DNA of 35,697 nucleotides from an uncultured Flavobacteriales bacterium (lineage in GTDB: Bacteria; Bacteroidota; Bacteroidia; Flavobacteriales; Flavobacteriaceae). Both the position numbers and the translations under genes were made by a program. Under the pieces are notes generated by a model that searched no databases, was not told the DNA's origin, and saw nothing but the letters and a program-made list of their open reading frames with translations. The DNA lies in assembly GCA_913058295.1 (NCBI GenBank), contig CAJXRD010000035.1, positions 1 through 35,697 on the forward strand, written 5' to 3'. Each line of letters begins with the position of its first letter. Within the stretch, counting starts at the first letter, position 1. Positions 25,917 to 33,739 of the stretch are shown here, in pieces.

Positions 25917-27569
25917 TTAGTTGAAGTATTCTTTTAATTCGTCTTCAAAATATTCCATAGCATTTCTAACTGGCAACGGAATTCCTCCTCCATGTGCGCA
26001 TAACGAGCCTTGTTCTAAAGTAGTTAGCAAATCTTTGAATAGATTTTTATCAATTTTATAATCTGAATTTAAAGCCTTTGTTGAAAGCTCTTGCCCTCTT
26101 TTTGTTCCTAGCCTACAAGGGAAACATTTTCCACAGCTTTCATAAGATGCAAAATCGAAAAGATGTTCAATAAATTTCATCATCGAAAAATCTTTTGGAA
26201 CACAAACCATAGATGCATGACCTAATAAGAATCCTTCATTTGAAAAAGATTCGAAATCTATAGTAAGGTCATCAATTTTTGATACAGGCACTAATCCACC
26301 TAAAGGCCCACCAATTTGTATTGCTTTAACCTCAGTCTTAAAGCCTCCTCCTAATTCATTAACAACGACAGAAAGTGGTGTTCCCATTTCTACTTCATAC
26401 ATTCCAGGACTATTAAAGAAACTATCTAAACAAACTAATTTATTCCCTGAAGATCTTTCGGTTCCAATATTTTTCCAAGATTGTCCTCCGTTTTTAATGA
26501 TATAATGCAATGCTGACAAGGTCTCTACATTATTCACAATGGTTGGTTTATTAAACAAGCCCTGTTGCGCAGGAAATGGCGGTCGCACTCTTACCTCTGG
26601 ACGTTGCCCTTCAATAGAGTTTATTAAAGCTGTCTCTTCTCCACAGATATAAGAACCCTGTGCTTGAATTATTTTAAAGTTATAATTAAATCCACTTCCA
26701 TCAATATTATCTCCCAATAAGCCCATTTCTCGAATGTCATCTATTGCCTTTTGTACAATTCCAACTGCTTCAGGATATTCAGCTCTTATATAAAGAATCC
26801 CATAACTTGCATGAGTAACATAACCAGCGATTAGCATCCCAAATAAAACAGAATGGGGTTGATGTTCTAATAAATACCTATCGGAATATGCTCCAGGATC
26901 TCCTTCATCGGCATTACAAATAATAAACTTGGTATCGTTTTCTACTTTTCGGCAGAACTCTAGTTTAAGCCCCATAGGAAATCCAGCTCCCCCTCTACCT
27001 CTTACATTCGATAACTTTATCTCTTCTAAAACATCTGAAGAATCCTTTTTTAAAGCATCCTTTAAAGGCTGATAATATTCCTCCAAATTAGTGAAATCTG
27101 CTGTTAAGATTTTCTTCCCACTAGCCTTAATATTATAACTATCTTGGTTGAAATTAGTCGAAGTGTTTATTATGTTTTTAATTTCGTGAATTGCATTTCC
27201 GGAATAATTTTTTCCATCAATATTAAATGCTGTATTTTCATGACATCTCCCCAAACAGGTCATATGCCCTATTTCTTCTTCTTTATAATGCTCTTTGAGG
27301 TCTTCAATTAATTTATCCTGAGTACCTGCACAAACACAAGCGGTTCCATTACACACATATACTTTCTTTCCCTTGTTTTCAGGTTTCATGAAATCATAGA
27401 AAGAAGCTGTACCGAATGCATTGGCAGTTCCAATTAAAAACTCATTTGCTAATTCTTCTAAGGCTTCCTTACTTGGTGTTCCCGTTTCTTGCGAAAGCTC
27501 ACCCATTTTATTAAAGAGACTTCCTTCTACTCCTTTTCTTCCTAATAATTCACTTAAATTATCTGACAT
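25917..27569 (-). CDS. fdhB: NAD-linked formate dehydrogenase beta subunit (NuoE/NuoF fusion-like)
   Basis: Diaphorase subunit of 550 residues passing electrons from formate to NAD+. The N-terminal part (about 1-125) is a thioredoxin-fold [2Fe-2S] domain with C73, C78, C105 and C109 (C-x4-C and C-x3-C). The NuoF-like part binds NADH at GRGGAGFPMG (191-200) and FMN through NADEGDPGAYSDRYLLE (219-235). A C-terminal [4Fe-4S] site has C479, C482, C485 and C524. The subunit order (beta then alpha on the same strand) and spacing of 9 bases mark a two-subunit soluble formate dehydrogenase. All ligands are present. The fdhD stop is 5 bases upstream. Confidence 0.95.
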   Translation of the reverse strand: MSDNLSELLGRKGVEGSLFNKMGELSQETGTPSKEALEELANEFLIGTANAFGTASFYDFMKPENKGKKVYVCNGTACVCAGTQDKLIEDLKEHYKEEEIGHMTCLGRCHENTAFNIDGKNYSGNAIHEIKNIINTSTNFNQDSYNIKASGKKILTADFTNLEEYYQPLKDALKKDSSDVLEEIKLSNVRGRGGAGFPMGLKLEFCRKVENDTKFIICNADEGDPGAYSDRYLLEHQPHSVLFGMLIAGYVTHASYGILYIRAEYPEAVGIVQKAIDDIREMGLLGDNIDGSGFNYNFKIIQAQGSYICGEETALINSIEGQRPEVRVRPPFPAQQGLFNKPTIVNNVETLSALHYIIKNGGQSWKNIGTERSSGNKLVCLDSFFNSPGMYEVEMGTPLSVVVNELGGGFKTEVKAIQIGGPLGGLVPVSKIDDLTIDFESFSNEGFLLGHASMVCVPKDFSMMKFIEHLFDFASYESCGKCFPCRLGTKRGQELSTKALNSDYKIDKNLFKDLLTTLEQGSLCAHGGGIPLPVRNAMEYFEDELKEYFN

Positions 27570-27574
27570 ATATC

Positions 27575-28411
27575 TTAACTTGCTTTTATCCCGAAGTCTC
27601 CGGATTGTTTTCTTAATTTGGTTCTTTGTGGGTTTGAATAACAGGTTGCTCTATCATCTCTGCAAAATGCAAATAGTGTTATCCCCAATTCTTTTGCATA
27701 ATCTACTGCTAAAGAGGAAGGTGCAGACACTGCTGCTAAAAATGGAATTCCTGCTTTAAAACATTTTATTACTATCTCGTATGAAACACGTCCACTAACA
27801 GTAAGTACTGAAGCTTTCTTTAATTCTTTTTCTAATATGAGTTTGCCAATAACTTTATCGACTGCATTATGCCTGCCTATGTCTTCCATAGCGCATAGTA
27901 GTTGACCTTCTAAGGTAAAAGCAGCAGCAGCATGAGTTCCTCCAGATTGATGGAAACTATGTTGCAATACATTCATCTTATCAAAAAGATCCCTCAGTAA
28001 GCTTATATCTATCTTTTTATTCTCATCTATTGTTTTTCCAATAAATGCTAAATCCCCTAATTCTGTTTTTCCGCAAATCCCACATGAAGAAACCGATAAT
28101 AATGTTCTACTATTGGAATAACCTTCACCTAATTCTTTTTCAGGAACAGCTAGGTTTACAACGGTAACAATACCTTCGTCATTTTCCTTTTTTAATATTA
28201 CATCTGGAATAAAACTTGAATTTTTAAGAATTCCTTCCGAATGAAGCATCCCTCTCACCAAACTAATATCGTCCCCAGGAGTACGCATAGATACCGTAAA
28301 GGGTTTTTTATTGATATTAATCTGAAGGGCTTCCTCCACTGTAAGTGCGTCAACCGCCTTATTTACAGTATGTTTTTCAAACTTATTTGCTTGATATTTT
28401 CTAGTTGCCAT
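27575..28411 (-). CDS. fdhD: Formate dehydrogenase accessory sulfurtransferase
   Basis: Transfers sulfur from the cysteine desulfurase IscS to the bis-MGD cofactor of formate dehydrogenase, without which the enzyme is inactive; 278 residues, standard length. The conserved CxxC is SSCGICGKTELG (C110 and C113). The GG-THAAA (SGGTHAAAAF) and ICGK/GRHNAVDKVIG segments are also characteristic. It directly precedes the formate dehydrogenase genes, with a 5-base gap to the beta subunit. An extra candidate promoter on the minus strand (TATTTTCG, 28439-28432) is one base from TAnnTTTG. Confidence 0.96.
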   Translation of the reverse strand: MATRKYQANKFEKHTVNKAVDALTVEEALQININKKPFTVSMRTPGDDISLVRGMLHSEGILKNSSFIPDVILKKENDEGIVTVVNLAVPEKELGEGYSNSRTLLSVSSCGICGKTELGDLAFIGKTIDENKKIDISLLRDLFDKMNVLQHSFHQSGGTHAAAAFTLEGQLLCAMEDIGRHNAVDKVIGKLILEKELKKASVLTVSGRVSYEIVIKCFKAGIPFLAAVSAPSSLAVDYAKELGITLFAFCRDDRATCYSNPQRTKLRKQSGDFGIKAS

Positions 28412-28450
28412 TAGATTTGAGAATATACCTACGAAAATAGCGTATTTATT

Positions 28451-29812
28451 TTATATTCCTATAAAACGTTGTATCCAATTGAGCTTTGTCTTGGAATGTG
28501 GATAATACTTCAGAGACAATTCCATTAGTGTTGTTTTCTCTAAAATACTTTTGTAATGACTAAAGGTCTTAAAACCAGACTCTCCATGATAACTTCCAAT
28601 CCCACTATCTCCAACACCGCCAAAAGGCAACTTTGAATTTGCAATATGCATTACTGCATCATTTACAGCCCCTCCACCAAATGAAATCTCATTTAGTATT
28701 TTCTTTACCTGTTCTTTTTTACTCGAAAAAATATAGCAAGATAAAGGCTTTGGAAGATCGTTTACTTGTTCAATTGCGTCTTCTAAATTAGTATAGGAAA
28801 TTACAGGAAGTATTGGTCCAAATATTTCTTCCTGCATTACATTATCACTTAATATAACATTCTTTAATACAGTAGGTTGGATTATTCTATCTAAACTTTC
28901 AGTTTCACCACCATAATAAACTTTATCTGTATCGATCATTTTTGACAATCGATCTAAATTTCGTTCATTAATGATTTGTGTGTAGTTGCCGTTTTCAATG
29001 GAGAAATTCTCTTTTTCAATTTCTATTTTAACGAGCTCTAAAAACTCTTTTTCAATAGTTTCATCCACTAACACATAGTCTGGTGCAATACAGGTTTGAC
29101 CAGCATTCAAAAATTTAGCCCAAACCAATCTCTTAACGGTCATTTTTAAATTACAATCTTTAATTACAAAAGCTGGGCTTTTTCCACCCATTTCTAAGGT
29201 AACTGGTGTTAGGTTTTTTGCTGCTGCTTGATAAACTATCTTCCCAACCTGAGTACTTCCTGTAAAGAATATTTTATCAAATTTTTGTTCGAGTAATTCT
29301 GTAGTTTCTGGAATCCCTCCCTCAATGACTTTTAAGTATTCTGAATCAAAGTTTTCATTAATTAGCTTTGCCATTACAGCACTGGTCTCAGAAGATAACT
29401 CACTTGGCTTTATAACAACTGTATTACCTGCAGTCATTGCAGCTATTGCAGGCGCCAAAGTTAATTGATATGGATAGTTCCAAGCCCCAATTACCAAACA
29501 CACTCCTAAGGGTTCTGGAATAATATAACTCTTTGCTGGAAAATTGAGCATATTAGTTTTTACACTTTTTACTTTAGCCCATTTCTTGAGGTTCTTTTTA
29601 GCCTCTTTTATATCGTGATACAATAAAGCAAGCTCCGTAACAAAAGTGTCAAACTCAGATTTTTTAAAATCTTTATAGATTGCATCGTAAATTAACTTCT
29701 CATTAGACTTTAAAACCTCCTGAAGTTTATTTAATTGCTGCACCCTAAAACTCAAGGGCTTTGTTTTGTGTGTTTTAAAATAATTACGTTGTTTTTGTAC
29801 TAAATTGTTCAT
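28451..29812 (-). CDS. Aldehyde dehydrogenase, NAD(P)-dependent (class 3-like)
   Basis: A 453-residue enzyme oxidising an aldehyde to the acid with NAD(P)+. The catalytic pair, numbered from the chosen ATG, is E207 in LEMGGKSP and C241 in FLNAGQTCIAP; the Rossmann TGSTQVGK loop is present. The short length and C-terminal hydrophobic/basic tail (LNWIQRFIGI) resemble membrane-associated class 3 ALDHs of Bacteroidota. The frame extends to a GTG at 29833 with another ATG at 29821. I chose the ATG at 29812 because it gives the usual MNNLVQKQRNYF beginning; the alternatives add 3 or 7 residues. The 39-base gap to fdhD suggests a shared transcript. The physiological aldehyde is unknown. Confidence 0.92.
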   Translation of the reverse strand: MNNLVQKQRNYFKTHKTKPLSFRVQQLNKLQEVLKSNEKLIYDAIYKDFKKSEFDTFVTELALLYHDIKEAKKNLKKWAKVKSVKTNMLNFPAKSYIIPEPLGVCLVIGAWNYPYQLTLAPAIAAMTAGNTVVIKPSELSSETSAVMAKLINENFDSEYLKVIEGGIPETTELLEQKFDKIFFTGSTQVGKIVYQAAAKNLTPVTLEMGGKSPAFVIKDCNLKMTVKRLVWAKFLNAGQTCIAPDYVLVDETIEKEFLELVKIEIEKENFSIENGNYTQIINERNLDRLSKMIDTDKVYYGGETESLDRIIQPTVLKNVILSDNVMQEEIFGPILPVISYTNLEDAIEQVNDLPKPLSCYIFSSKKEQVKKILNEISFGGGAVNDAVMHIANSKLPFGGVGDSGIGSYHGESGFKTFSHYKSILEKTTLMELSLKYYPHSKTKLNWIQRFIGI

Positions 29813-29840
29813 AAGCCCCATATTAAGTTGCACTAAAATA

Positions 29841-30152
29841 CTACTTCATAAACAAACAATCAATAAAATCGGTTAGCATATGAAAAAGCAAGCCTATTGC
29901 AATTATTCTAAACTTTTTGAAATACAGTAAAACCAAATACACTCCAATAGCATAATAACTATGTAAAATATGAAAATTAATACTACATCGATTCGATGCA
30001 AATACTGGGTTTGCCAATAAATGATCTACATCTACTAACATGGTTGCGACCATGATTAACCAGGCTTTTTCCCAATGACTTCTGAAAAACACCCATGCAA
30101 TTAGTCCTGGAAATAAAAAGTGCAACCCGTAATGAATTAATATTTGAAGCAT
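29841..30152 (-). CDS. DUF6122-like small membrane protein
   Basis: A 103-residue polytopic membrane protein with three or four hydrophobic segments. The sequence HYGLHFLFPGLIAWVFF, then a His-rich DVDHLLANP motif, SNRCSINFHILHSYY and a C-terminal LLFHMLTDFIDC, matches my recollection of the short flavobacterial family DUF6122. Several conserved histidines and aspartates (H22-like DVDHL, FHxLHS, FHMLTDF) suggest a metal or substrate site in the membrane, resembling distantly the metal-dependent hydrolase YdjM/LexA-regulated membrane family; this link is inference. It is 6 bases downstream of the CarboxypepD_reg-like gene and upstream of the ALDH on the same strand. Function unknown. Confidence 0.8.
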   Translation of the reverse strand: MLQILIHYGLHFLFPGLIAWVFFRSHWEKAWLIMVATMLVDVDHLLANPVFASNRCSINFHILHSYYAIGVYLVLLYFKKFRIIAIGLLFHMLTDFIDCLFMK

Positions 30153-30158
30153 GTGTAA

Positions 30159-30941
30159 TTAACCTCTATCCCTGCTCAGGATTCGATACTCTTCATAACA
30201 TTCGCTAATTGCGTCTAGAATTTGAAGATCGTTTGCAGTACGAATAAAATCTTTAGAATAGCTACAATTGACCAATATTTCATCAATATCCACCTTTTCT
30301 AACTGTAAGACAGCCATTAAAGTTTCTCTATCGTATTTGCTCTCTAAAAGATTTCGGATTTCATCATCATCCTTCATCTTACGAAGCTTTTTCATGTCAT
30401 GCGATCGCTTCCCAAAGACATTATATAGAAAATCTGCTGGATTAAAAATAGAATTTAAAACCTTACTAACAGCACCTGGTTGAGATCCTCCACCCTCGTA
30501 ACCTGACCCTAAGCCTGCAATTCGATATCGATGATTGTCATAAATAGGAATAATCTTAGCATCAACCTCTACATAACCGGTAAGCTGGATTGGGCGAACA
30601 ACGACTTCTTCAAGTGCGACACTTAATTCTGTCATCTTAATCCGTATTTCCCCAAACTTTAACCAGTCATTTGTTACTCGAACTCTAATCGACTTAAAAC
30701 CTAAATAAGAAAAATATAAGGTATCATTAACAGTTGCTCTAATACCAAAGTCCCCTTCTTCATCAGTAAGGGTTCCCTTAACCGAATTAAGATTTACCAC
30801 GTGAACGTTTGATAAGGAAACATTATTGGAAGCGTTTACCACCTTTCCCTTAATAGTTGTAACGTCAGTAATTGCAAGGTCTTGCGACCAAACAGTAGTT
30901 GTGATAAATCCTAAAAAAAGTAATACAAATATTTTTCTCAT
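30159..30941 (-). CDS. Secreted protein with carboxypeptidase-regulatory-like domain
   Basis: A 260-residue protein with a signal peptide (1-19, ending VWSQ). Residues about 27-110 are a CarboxypepD_reg-like beta-sandwich with IKGKVVNASNNVSLSNVHV, GTLTDEEGDFGIR and LYFSYLGFKSIRVRV, as at the N-terminus of TonB-dependent receptors. The usual plug and barrel are absent: the rest (about 120-260) is a predicted charged helical region with KKLRKMKDDDEIR and IDEILVNCSYSKDFI. It is a stand-alone periplasmic or envelope protein found widely in Flavobacteriia; its function is not known to me. The first gene of the long minus-strand run ending in ferritin. Confidence 0.82.
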   Translation of the reverse strand: MRKIFVLLFLGFITTTVWSQDLAITDVTTIKGKVVNASNNVSLSNVHVVNLNSVKGTLTDEEGDFGIRATVNDTLYFSYLGFKSIRVRVTNDWLKFGEIRIKMTELSVALEEVVVRPIQLTGYVEVDAKIIPIYDNHRYRIAGLGSGYEGGGSQPGAVSKVLNSIFNPADFLYNVFGKRSHDMKKLRKMKDDDEIRNLLESKYDRETLMAVLQLEKVDIDEILVNCSYSKDFIRTANDLQILDAISECYEEYRILSRDRG

Positions 30942-31017
30942 AGTATGAAGTAAAAGTAACGCTTTTGACTTTACTTTATTACCAAAGTTTATCTAAAATC
31001 TAAATTATAAGATATAT

Positions 31018-32916
31018 TTAACTTCTGTCGCGCCTTCTACCTCCAGTTCCAGAATTGCTTGGTCGGTCACTAGATCTTCGGCTTCTACCTTTAAATCCTG
31101 AATTATCACCATCCCTTTTTTCTCCTTCACGTTTACCGCCTTCATTTCTTCTTCCGTCACCTCTTCTACCTTCACTTCTTCCACCATCTCTTCTACTATC
31201 ACTTCTTCCACCACCTCTTCTACCTTCACTTCTTCCGCCTTCCTTTCTATCTCCTCCACGACCTTTATAACCACCACGACTTCTACCACCACGATCTCTA
31301 TCTCTACCTCCACCACGTCTTCCACGACCTGTGTCTTTTGAAATTTCAACCGAAACTCTTCTTCCTTCTAATTCAAAATCTTTAAAGAATTCCATTACCA
31401 ATTCTTGATGTTTGATATCGGTATTAAAGAATGAAAAGCTTTCTTTTACATCCACTTTATAAAGATCATCCTGATCTAATTGTAGCATTTCTTTTAAGAA
31501 ATCCTTTAAACTCATCCAATCAAAATCATCTTTCCCTCCAATATTAATAAAGTAACGGACAGAATCTTTTGACCCAACAGACATATCTCCAGGAGCGGCA
31601 TTAAGATCTTTCGCTTTTTTATAATAATTATAGAATCTTGTAAATTCTACAGAAAAGACTTTTTTAATCAATTCTTCTTTTGAAAACTCTTCCAATACCT
31701 CATTGATATTTGGAAGGTAAGCATCAATATCATGATTAATTTCAGTAGCCTTTATTTTATTTGCTAAATGAAACAATTGAACTTCACAAATTTCCATTCC
31801 TGAAGGAACTTCTTTTAATATAAACTTCTTTTGAATAATTTTTTCAATAGCATGAATTTTTCGGCTCTCACTTTTTGAAGCAATCACCATAGAAATTCCA
31901 GTTTTCCCAGCTCTACCAGTACGTCCACTTCGGTGCGTATAGGTTTCTATTTCGTCAGACAACTGGTAATTTATTACGTGTGTAATATCATCTACATCAA
32001 TTCCACGAGCAGCAACATCTGTTGCCACTAACATTTGTATTTGCCTGTTACGAAAAGATTTCATCACTAAATCACGTTGATTCTGACTTAAATCTCCGTG
32101 TAATGCTGCTGCACTATAACCATCTTCTATTAATAATTCTGCTACTTTTTGTGTATCTCTTTTGGTACGACAAAATATAACTGAAAATATAGATGGATTT
32201 GCATCAGCTAATCTTTTTAAAGCTTGGTAACGATCTCTAGCATTTACTAAATAGTATTCGTGAGAAACGTTTTCTGCCCCCATGTTCTTTCCTCCAACTG
32301 TAATTTCAACTGGATCATGCATGAATTTTTTAGCAATGGCAGAAACCTCTCTTGGCATGGTTGCACTAAATAACCATGTGCTTTTTTCATCTGGTGAATA
32401 AGAAAGTATTTCAGTAATATCTTCATAGAATCCCATGTTCAACATTTCATCAGCTTCATCAAGAACACAATATTCAATTTTTGAAATATCGATCATTCTT
32501 CTGCTGATCATATCTTTCATTCTACCAGGAGTTGCTACAATAATTTGAGCTCCTCTTTTTATATCTCTAGCTTGATCAGAAATACTAGCACCACCATAAA
32601 CAGCAACTACATTTAATCCTTTGTAATACTTACCGTAATTTTTAATTTCATTAGTGATTTGTAAACAAAGCTCTCTTGTTGGAGAAATTATTAAACCTTG
32701 AGTAGTGCGGCTTTCCACATTTATTTTCTGAAGCATTGGAAAACCAAATGCTGCAGTTTTACCCGTACCTGTTTGTGCTAAAGAAACGATGTCCGTGTCT
32801 TTTTCTAGTAAAATTGGGATTGCTTTTTCTTGGACTTCAGATGGAGCAGTAAACCCCATATCTTCGATGGCCTTTAGAAGATTTTCTTCCAGACCTAATT
32901 CTGCAAATTTGCTCAT
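31018..32916 (-). CDS. DEAD-box RNA helicase with DbpA-type RNA-binding domain and RGG tail
   Basis: ATP-dependent RNA helicase of 632 residues acting on rRNA, ribosome assembly or cold-structured mRNA. In order: Q motif (about 20-30), Walker A AQTGTGKT (47-54), PTREL (79-83), TPGR (129-132), DEAD (153-156), SAT (184-186), HRSGRTGRAG (328-337), a DbpA-like C-terminal RNA-binding fold (about 453-527), and an Arg/Gly/Asp/Ser-rich disordered tail (528-632) that includes three exact-period 9-residue units. The tail would bind RNA unspecifically. All catalytic motifs are intact. Related to DeaD/CsdA/RhlE; the exact orthologue cannot be fixed by eye. It lies 18 bases downstream of a small ORF and is likely cotranscribed with it. 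Confidence 0.95.
   Translation of the reverse strand: MSKFAELGLEENLLKAIEDMGFTAPSEVQEKAIPILLEKDTDIVSLAQTGTGKTAAFGFPMLQKINVESRTTQGLIISPTRELCLQITNEIKNYGKYYKGLNVVAVYGGASISDQARDIKRGAQIIVATPGRMKDMISRRMIDISKIEYCVLDEADEMLNMGFYEDITEILSYSPDEKSTWLFSATMPREVSAIAKKFMHDPVEITVGGKNMGAENVSHEYYLVNARDRYQALKRLADANPSIFSVIFCRTKRDTQKVAELLIEDGYSAAALHGDLSQNQRDLVMKSFRNRQIQMLVATDVAARGIDVDDITHVINYQLSDEIETYTHRSGRTGRAGKTGISMVIASKSESRKIHAIEKIIQKKFILKEVPSGMEICEVQLFHLANKIKATEINHDIDAYLPNINEVLEEFSKEELIKKVFSVEFTRFYNYYKKAKDLNAAPGDMSVGSKDSVRYFINIGGKDDFDWMSLKDFLKEMLQLDQDDLYKVDVKESFSFFNTDIKHQELVMEFFKDFELEGRRVSVEISKDTGRGRRGGGRDRDRGGRSRGGYKGRGGDRKEGGRSEGRRGGGRSDSRRDGGRSEGRRGDGRRNEGGKREGEKRDGDNSGFKGRSRRSSDRPSNSGTGGRRRDRS
31150..31230 (-). 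repeat. 27-base tandem repeat encoding 9-residue units in the helicase tail
   Basis: Three in-frame 27-base units (residues 563-589) encode SEGRRGGGR, SDSRRDGGR and SEGRRGDGR. The DNA copies are very similar, so unit number may vary between strains by slippage. Lying inside the coding frame, gain or loss of whole units keeps the frame. Confidence 0.9.
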
Positions 32917-32934
32917 TGTAGTATTATATTAAAT

Positions 32935-33072
32935 TTATTTGTGTGCTGCCTTAGAAGTATGTTCGACAAATAAATCCTTTACTACTCCTTTCAACACGTC
33001 CTCATCCTGAGGATTTTCAAGCGGCAAATATACTGCTTTTATTTTGAATTTTATTATTTCAAAAACTTTCAC
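32935..33072 (-). CDS. Small ORF of 45 residues, uncharacterised
   Basis: A protein-like reading frame too short for most gene callers. It starts with GTG (33072-33070) immediately after an in-frame TAA, and its TAA stop (32937-32935) is 18 bases before the helicase ATG. It reads MKVFEIIKFKIKAVYLPLEN then PQDEDVLKGVVKDLFVEHTS and ends KAAHK: a basic beta-like start, a Pro-Gln-Asp-Glu turn and an amphipathic acidic helix. No signal peptide or membrane segment. Composition and codon flow look coding, and no ATG is available. The perfect promoter-like TATATTTG at 33032-33025 falls inside it and would yield a transcript without its start, so either this ORF is real or the region is a helicase leader. 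I favour the ORF because of the tight spacing and amphipathic pattern. Function unknown; possible regulatory leader peptide or helicase partner. Confidence 0.6.
   Translation of the reverse strand: MKVFEIIKFKIKAVYLPLENPQDEDVLKGVVKDLFVEHTSKAAHK
33025..33032 (-). promoter_or_regulatory. Possible helicase promoter -7 element inside the small ORF
   Basis: TATATTTG on the minus strand is a perfect TAnnTTTG. If used, it starts transcription near 33019 and gives the helicase a leader of about 100 bases, as often seen for cold-responsive helicases. No good TTTG is spaced correctly upstream, and the element lies in the 45-residue ORF, so it may be coding sequence by chance. Confidence 0.35.
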
Positions 33073-33159
33073 TTATGAGTACTCTCAATAACTCGGATTT
33101 TTCACAACAATTCAAGTATTAACGGTATCTAATGAAGGGTTTTACGCTAAGCAATTTAC

Positions 33160-33729
33160 CTAAGAAAGAAAATCAATTAATAAACGAACTGCTTTTCCTC
33201 GGTGCCCAATGGCACTTTTCTGTTCCAATGTCATTTCGGCAAAGGTAGTTTTGCTTCCATTCGGTTGAAATATAGGGTCGTATCCAAAACCAGAACCTCC
33301 TCTTTTATCGGGAGTTATTTCCCCTTCGCAAATTCCTAAAAACAATTTTTCTTCTGAATTCATTATTAAAGAGATAGCTGTTTTAAATCTAGCCTTTCTA
33401 GAGTTTTTGTTTTCAAGGTTATTTAATAATTTTGACATATTGGCTTCTGCATTATTCTCTGGACCCGCATAACGCGCACTATACACTCCGGGTTCATTAT
33501 TTAAAGACGCAACTTCTAAACCTGTATCGTCTGCAAAACAAGAATAACCATAATTATTTTTTACAAAATTTGCTTTAATAAGTGCATTGCCTTCAATAGT
33601 GTTTGCTGTTTCTGGAATTTCTTCGAAGCAACCTATATCAGTTAAACTTAATAATTCAATATTTGAAGGCATCAAAGCTTTTACCTCTTTTAGTTTATTT
33701 TTATTGTGTGTTGCGAAAACAAGCTTCAT
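33160..33729 (-). CDS. rdgB: XTP/dITP diphosphatase (RdgB/HAM1)
   Basis: Housecleaning pyrophosphatase that removes ITP, dITP and XTP from the nucleotide pool; 189 residues. Signatures are [12 protein letters not shown] (4-15, substrate binding), [10 protein letters not shown] with the catalytic Asp, [12 protein letters not shown] and SAIGHRGKA near the C-terminus. It is 10 bases downstream of the VOC-family gene and probably shares its transcript. Confidence 0.96.
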   Translation of the reverse strand: MKLVFATHNKNKLKEVKALMPSNIELLSLTDIGCFEEIPETANTIEGNALIKANFVKNNYGYSCFADDTGLEVASLNNEPGVYSARYAGPENNAEANMSKLLNNLENKNSRKARFKTAISLIMNSEEKLFLGICEGEITPDKRGGSGFGYDPIFQPNGSKTTFAEMTLEQKSAIGHRGKAVRLLIDFLS

Positions 33730-33739
33730 TCTAAATTAT

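Noticed and set aside
30948-30978. Inverted repeat AAGTAAA...TTTACTT upstream of the CarboxypepD_reg-like gene as a terminator
   Set aside because: AT-rich, long loop, no following T-tract on the minus strand.
31055-31270. Plus-strand Leu/Pro/Ser-rich 71-residue ORF opposite the helicase tail
   Set aside because: Antisense of the same repeats; composition purely reflects the Arg/Gly codons on the other strand.
31005-31349. Minus-strand 114-residue Val/Glu-rich ORF inside the helicase gene
   Set aside because: Off-frame reading of the repetitive RGG-encoding DNA; low complexity and no independent start context. The helicase frame explains the DNA.
33000-33012. CCTCA/TGAGG mini-hairpin upstream of the helicase as a thermosensor or riboswitch
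   Set aside because: Only a 5-bp stem with a 3-base loop, and inside a likely coding ORF.
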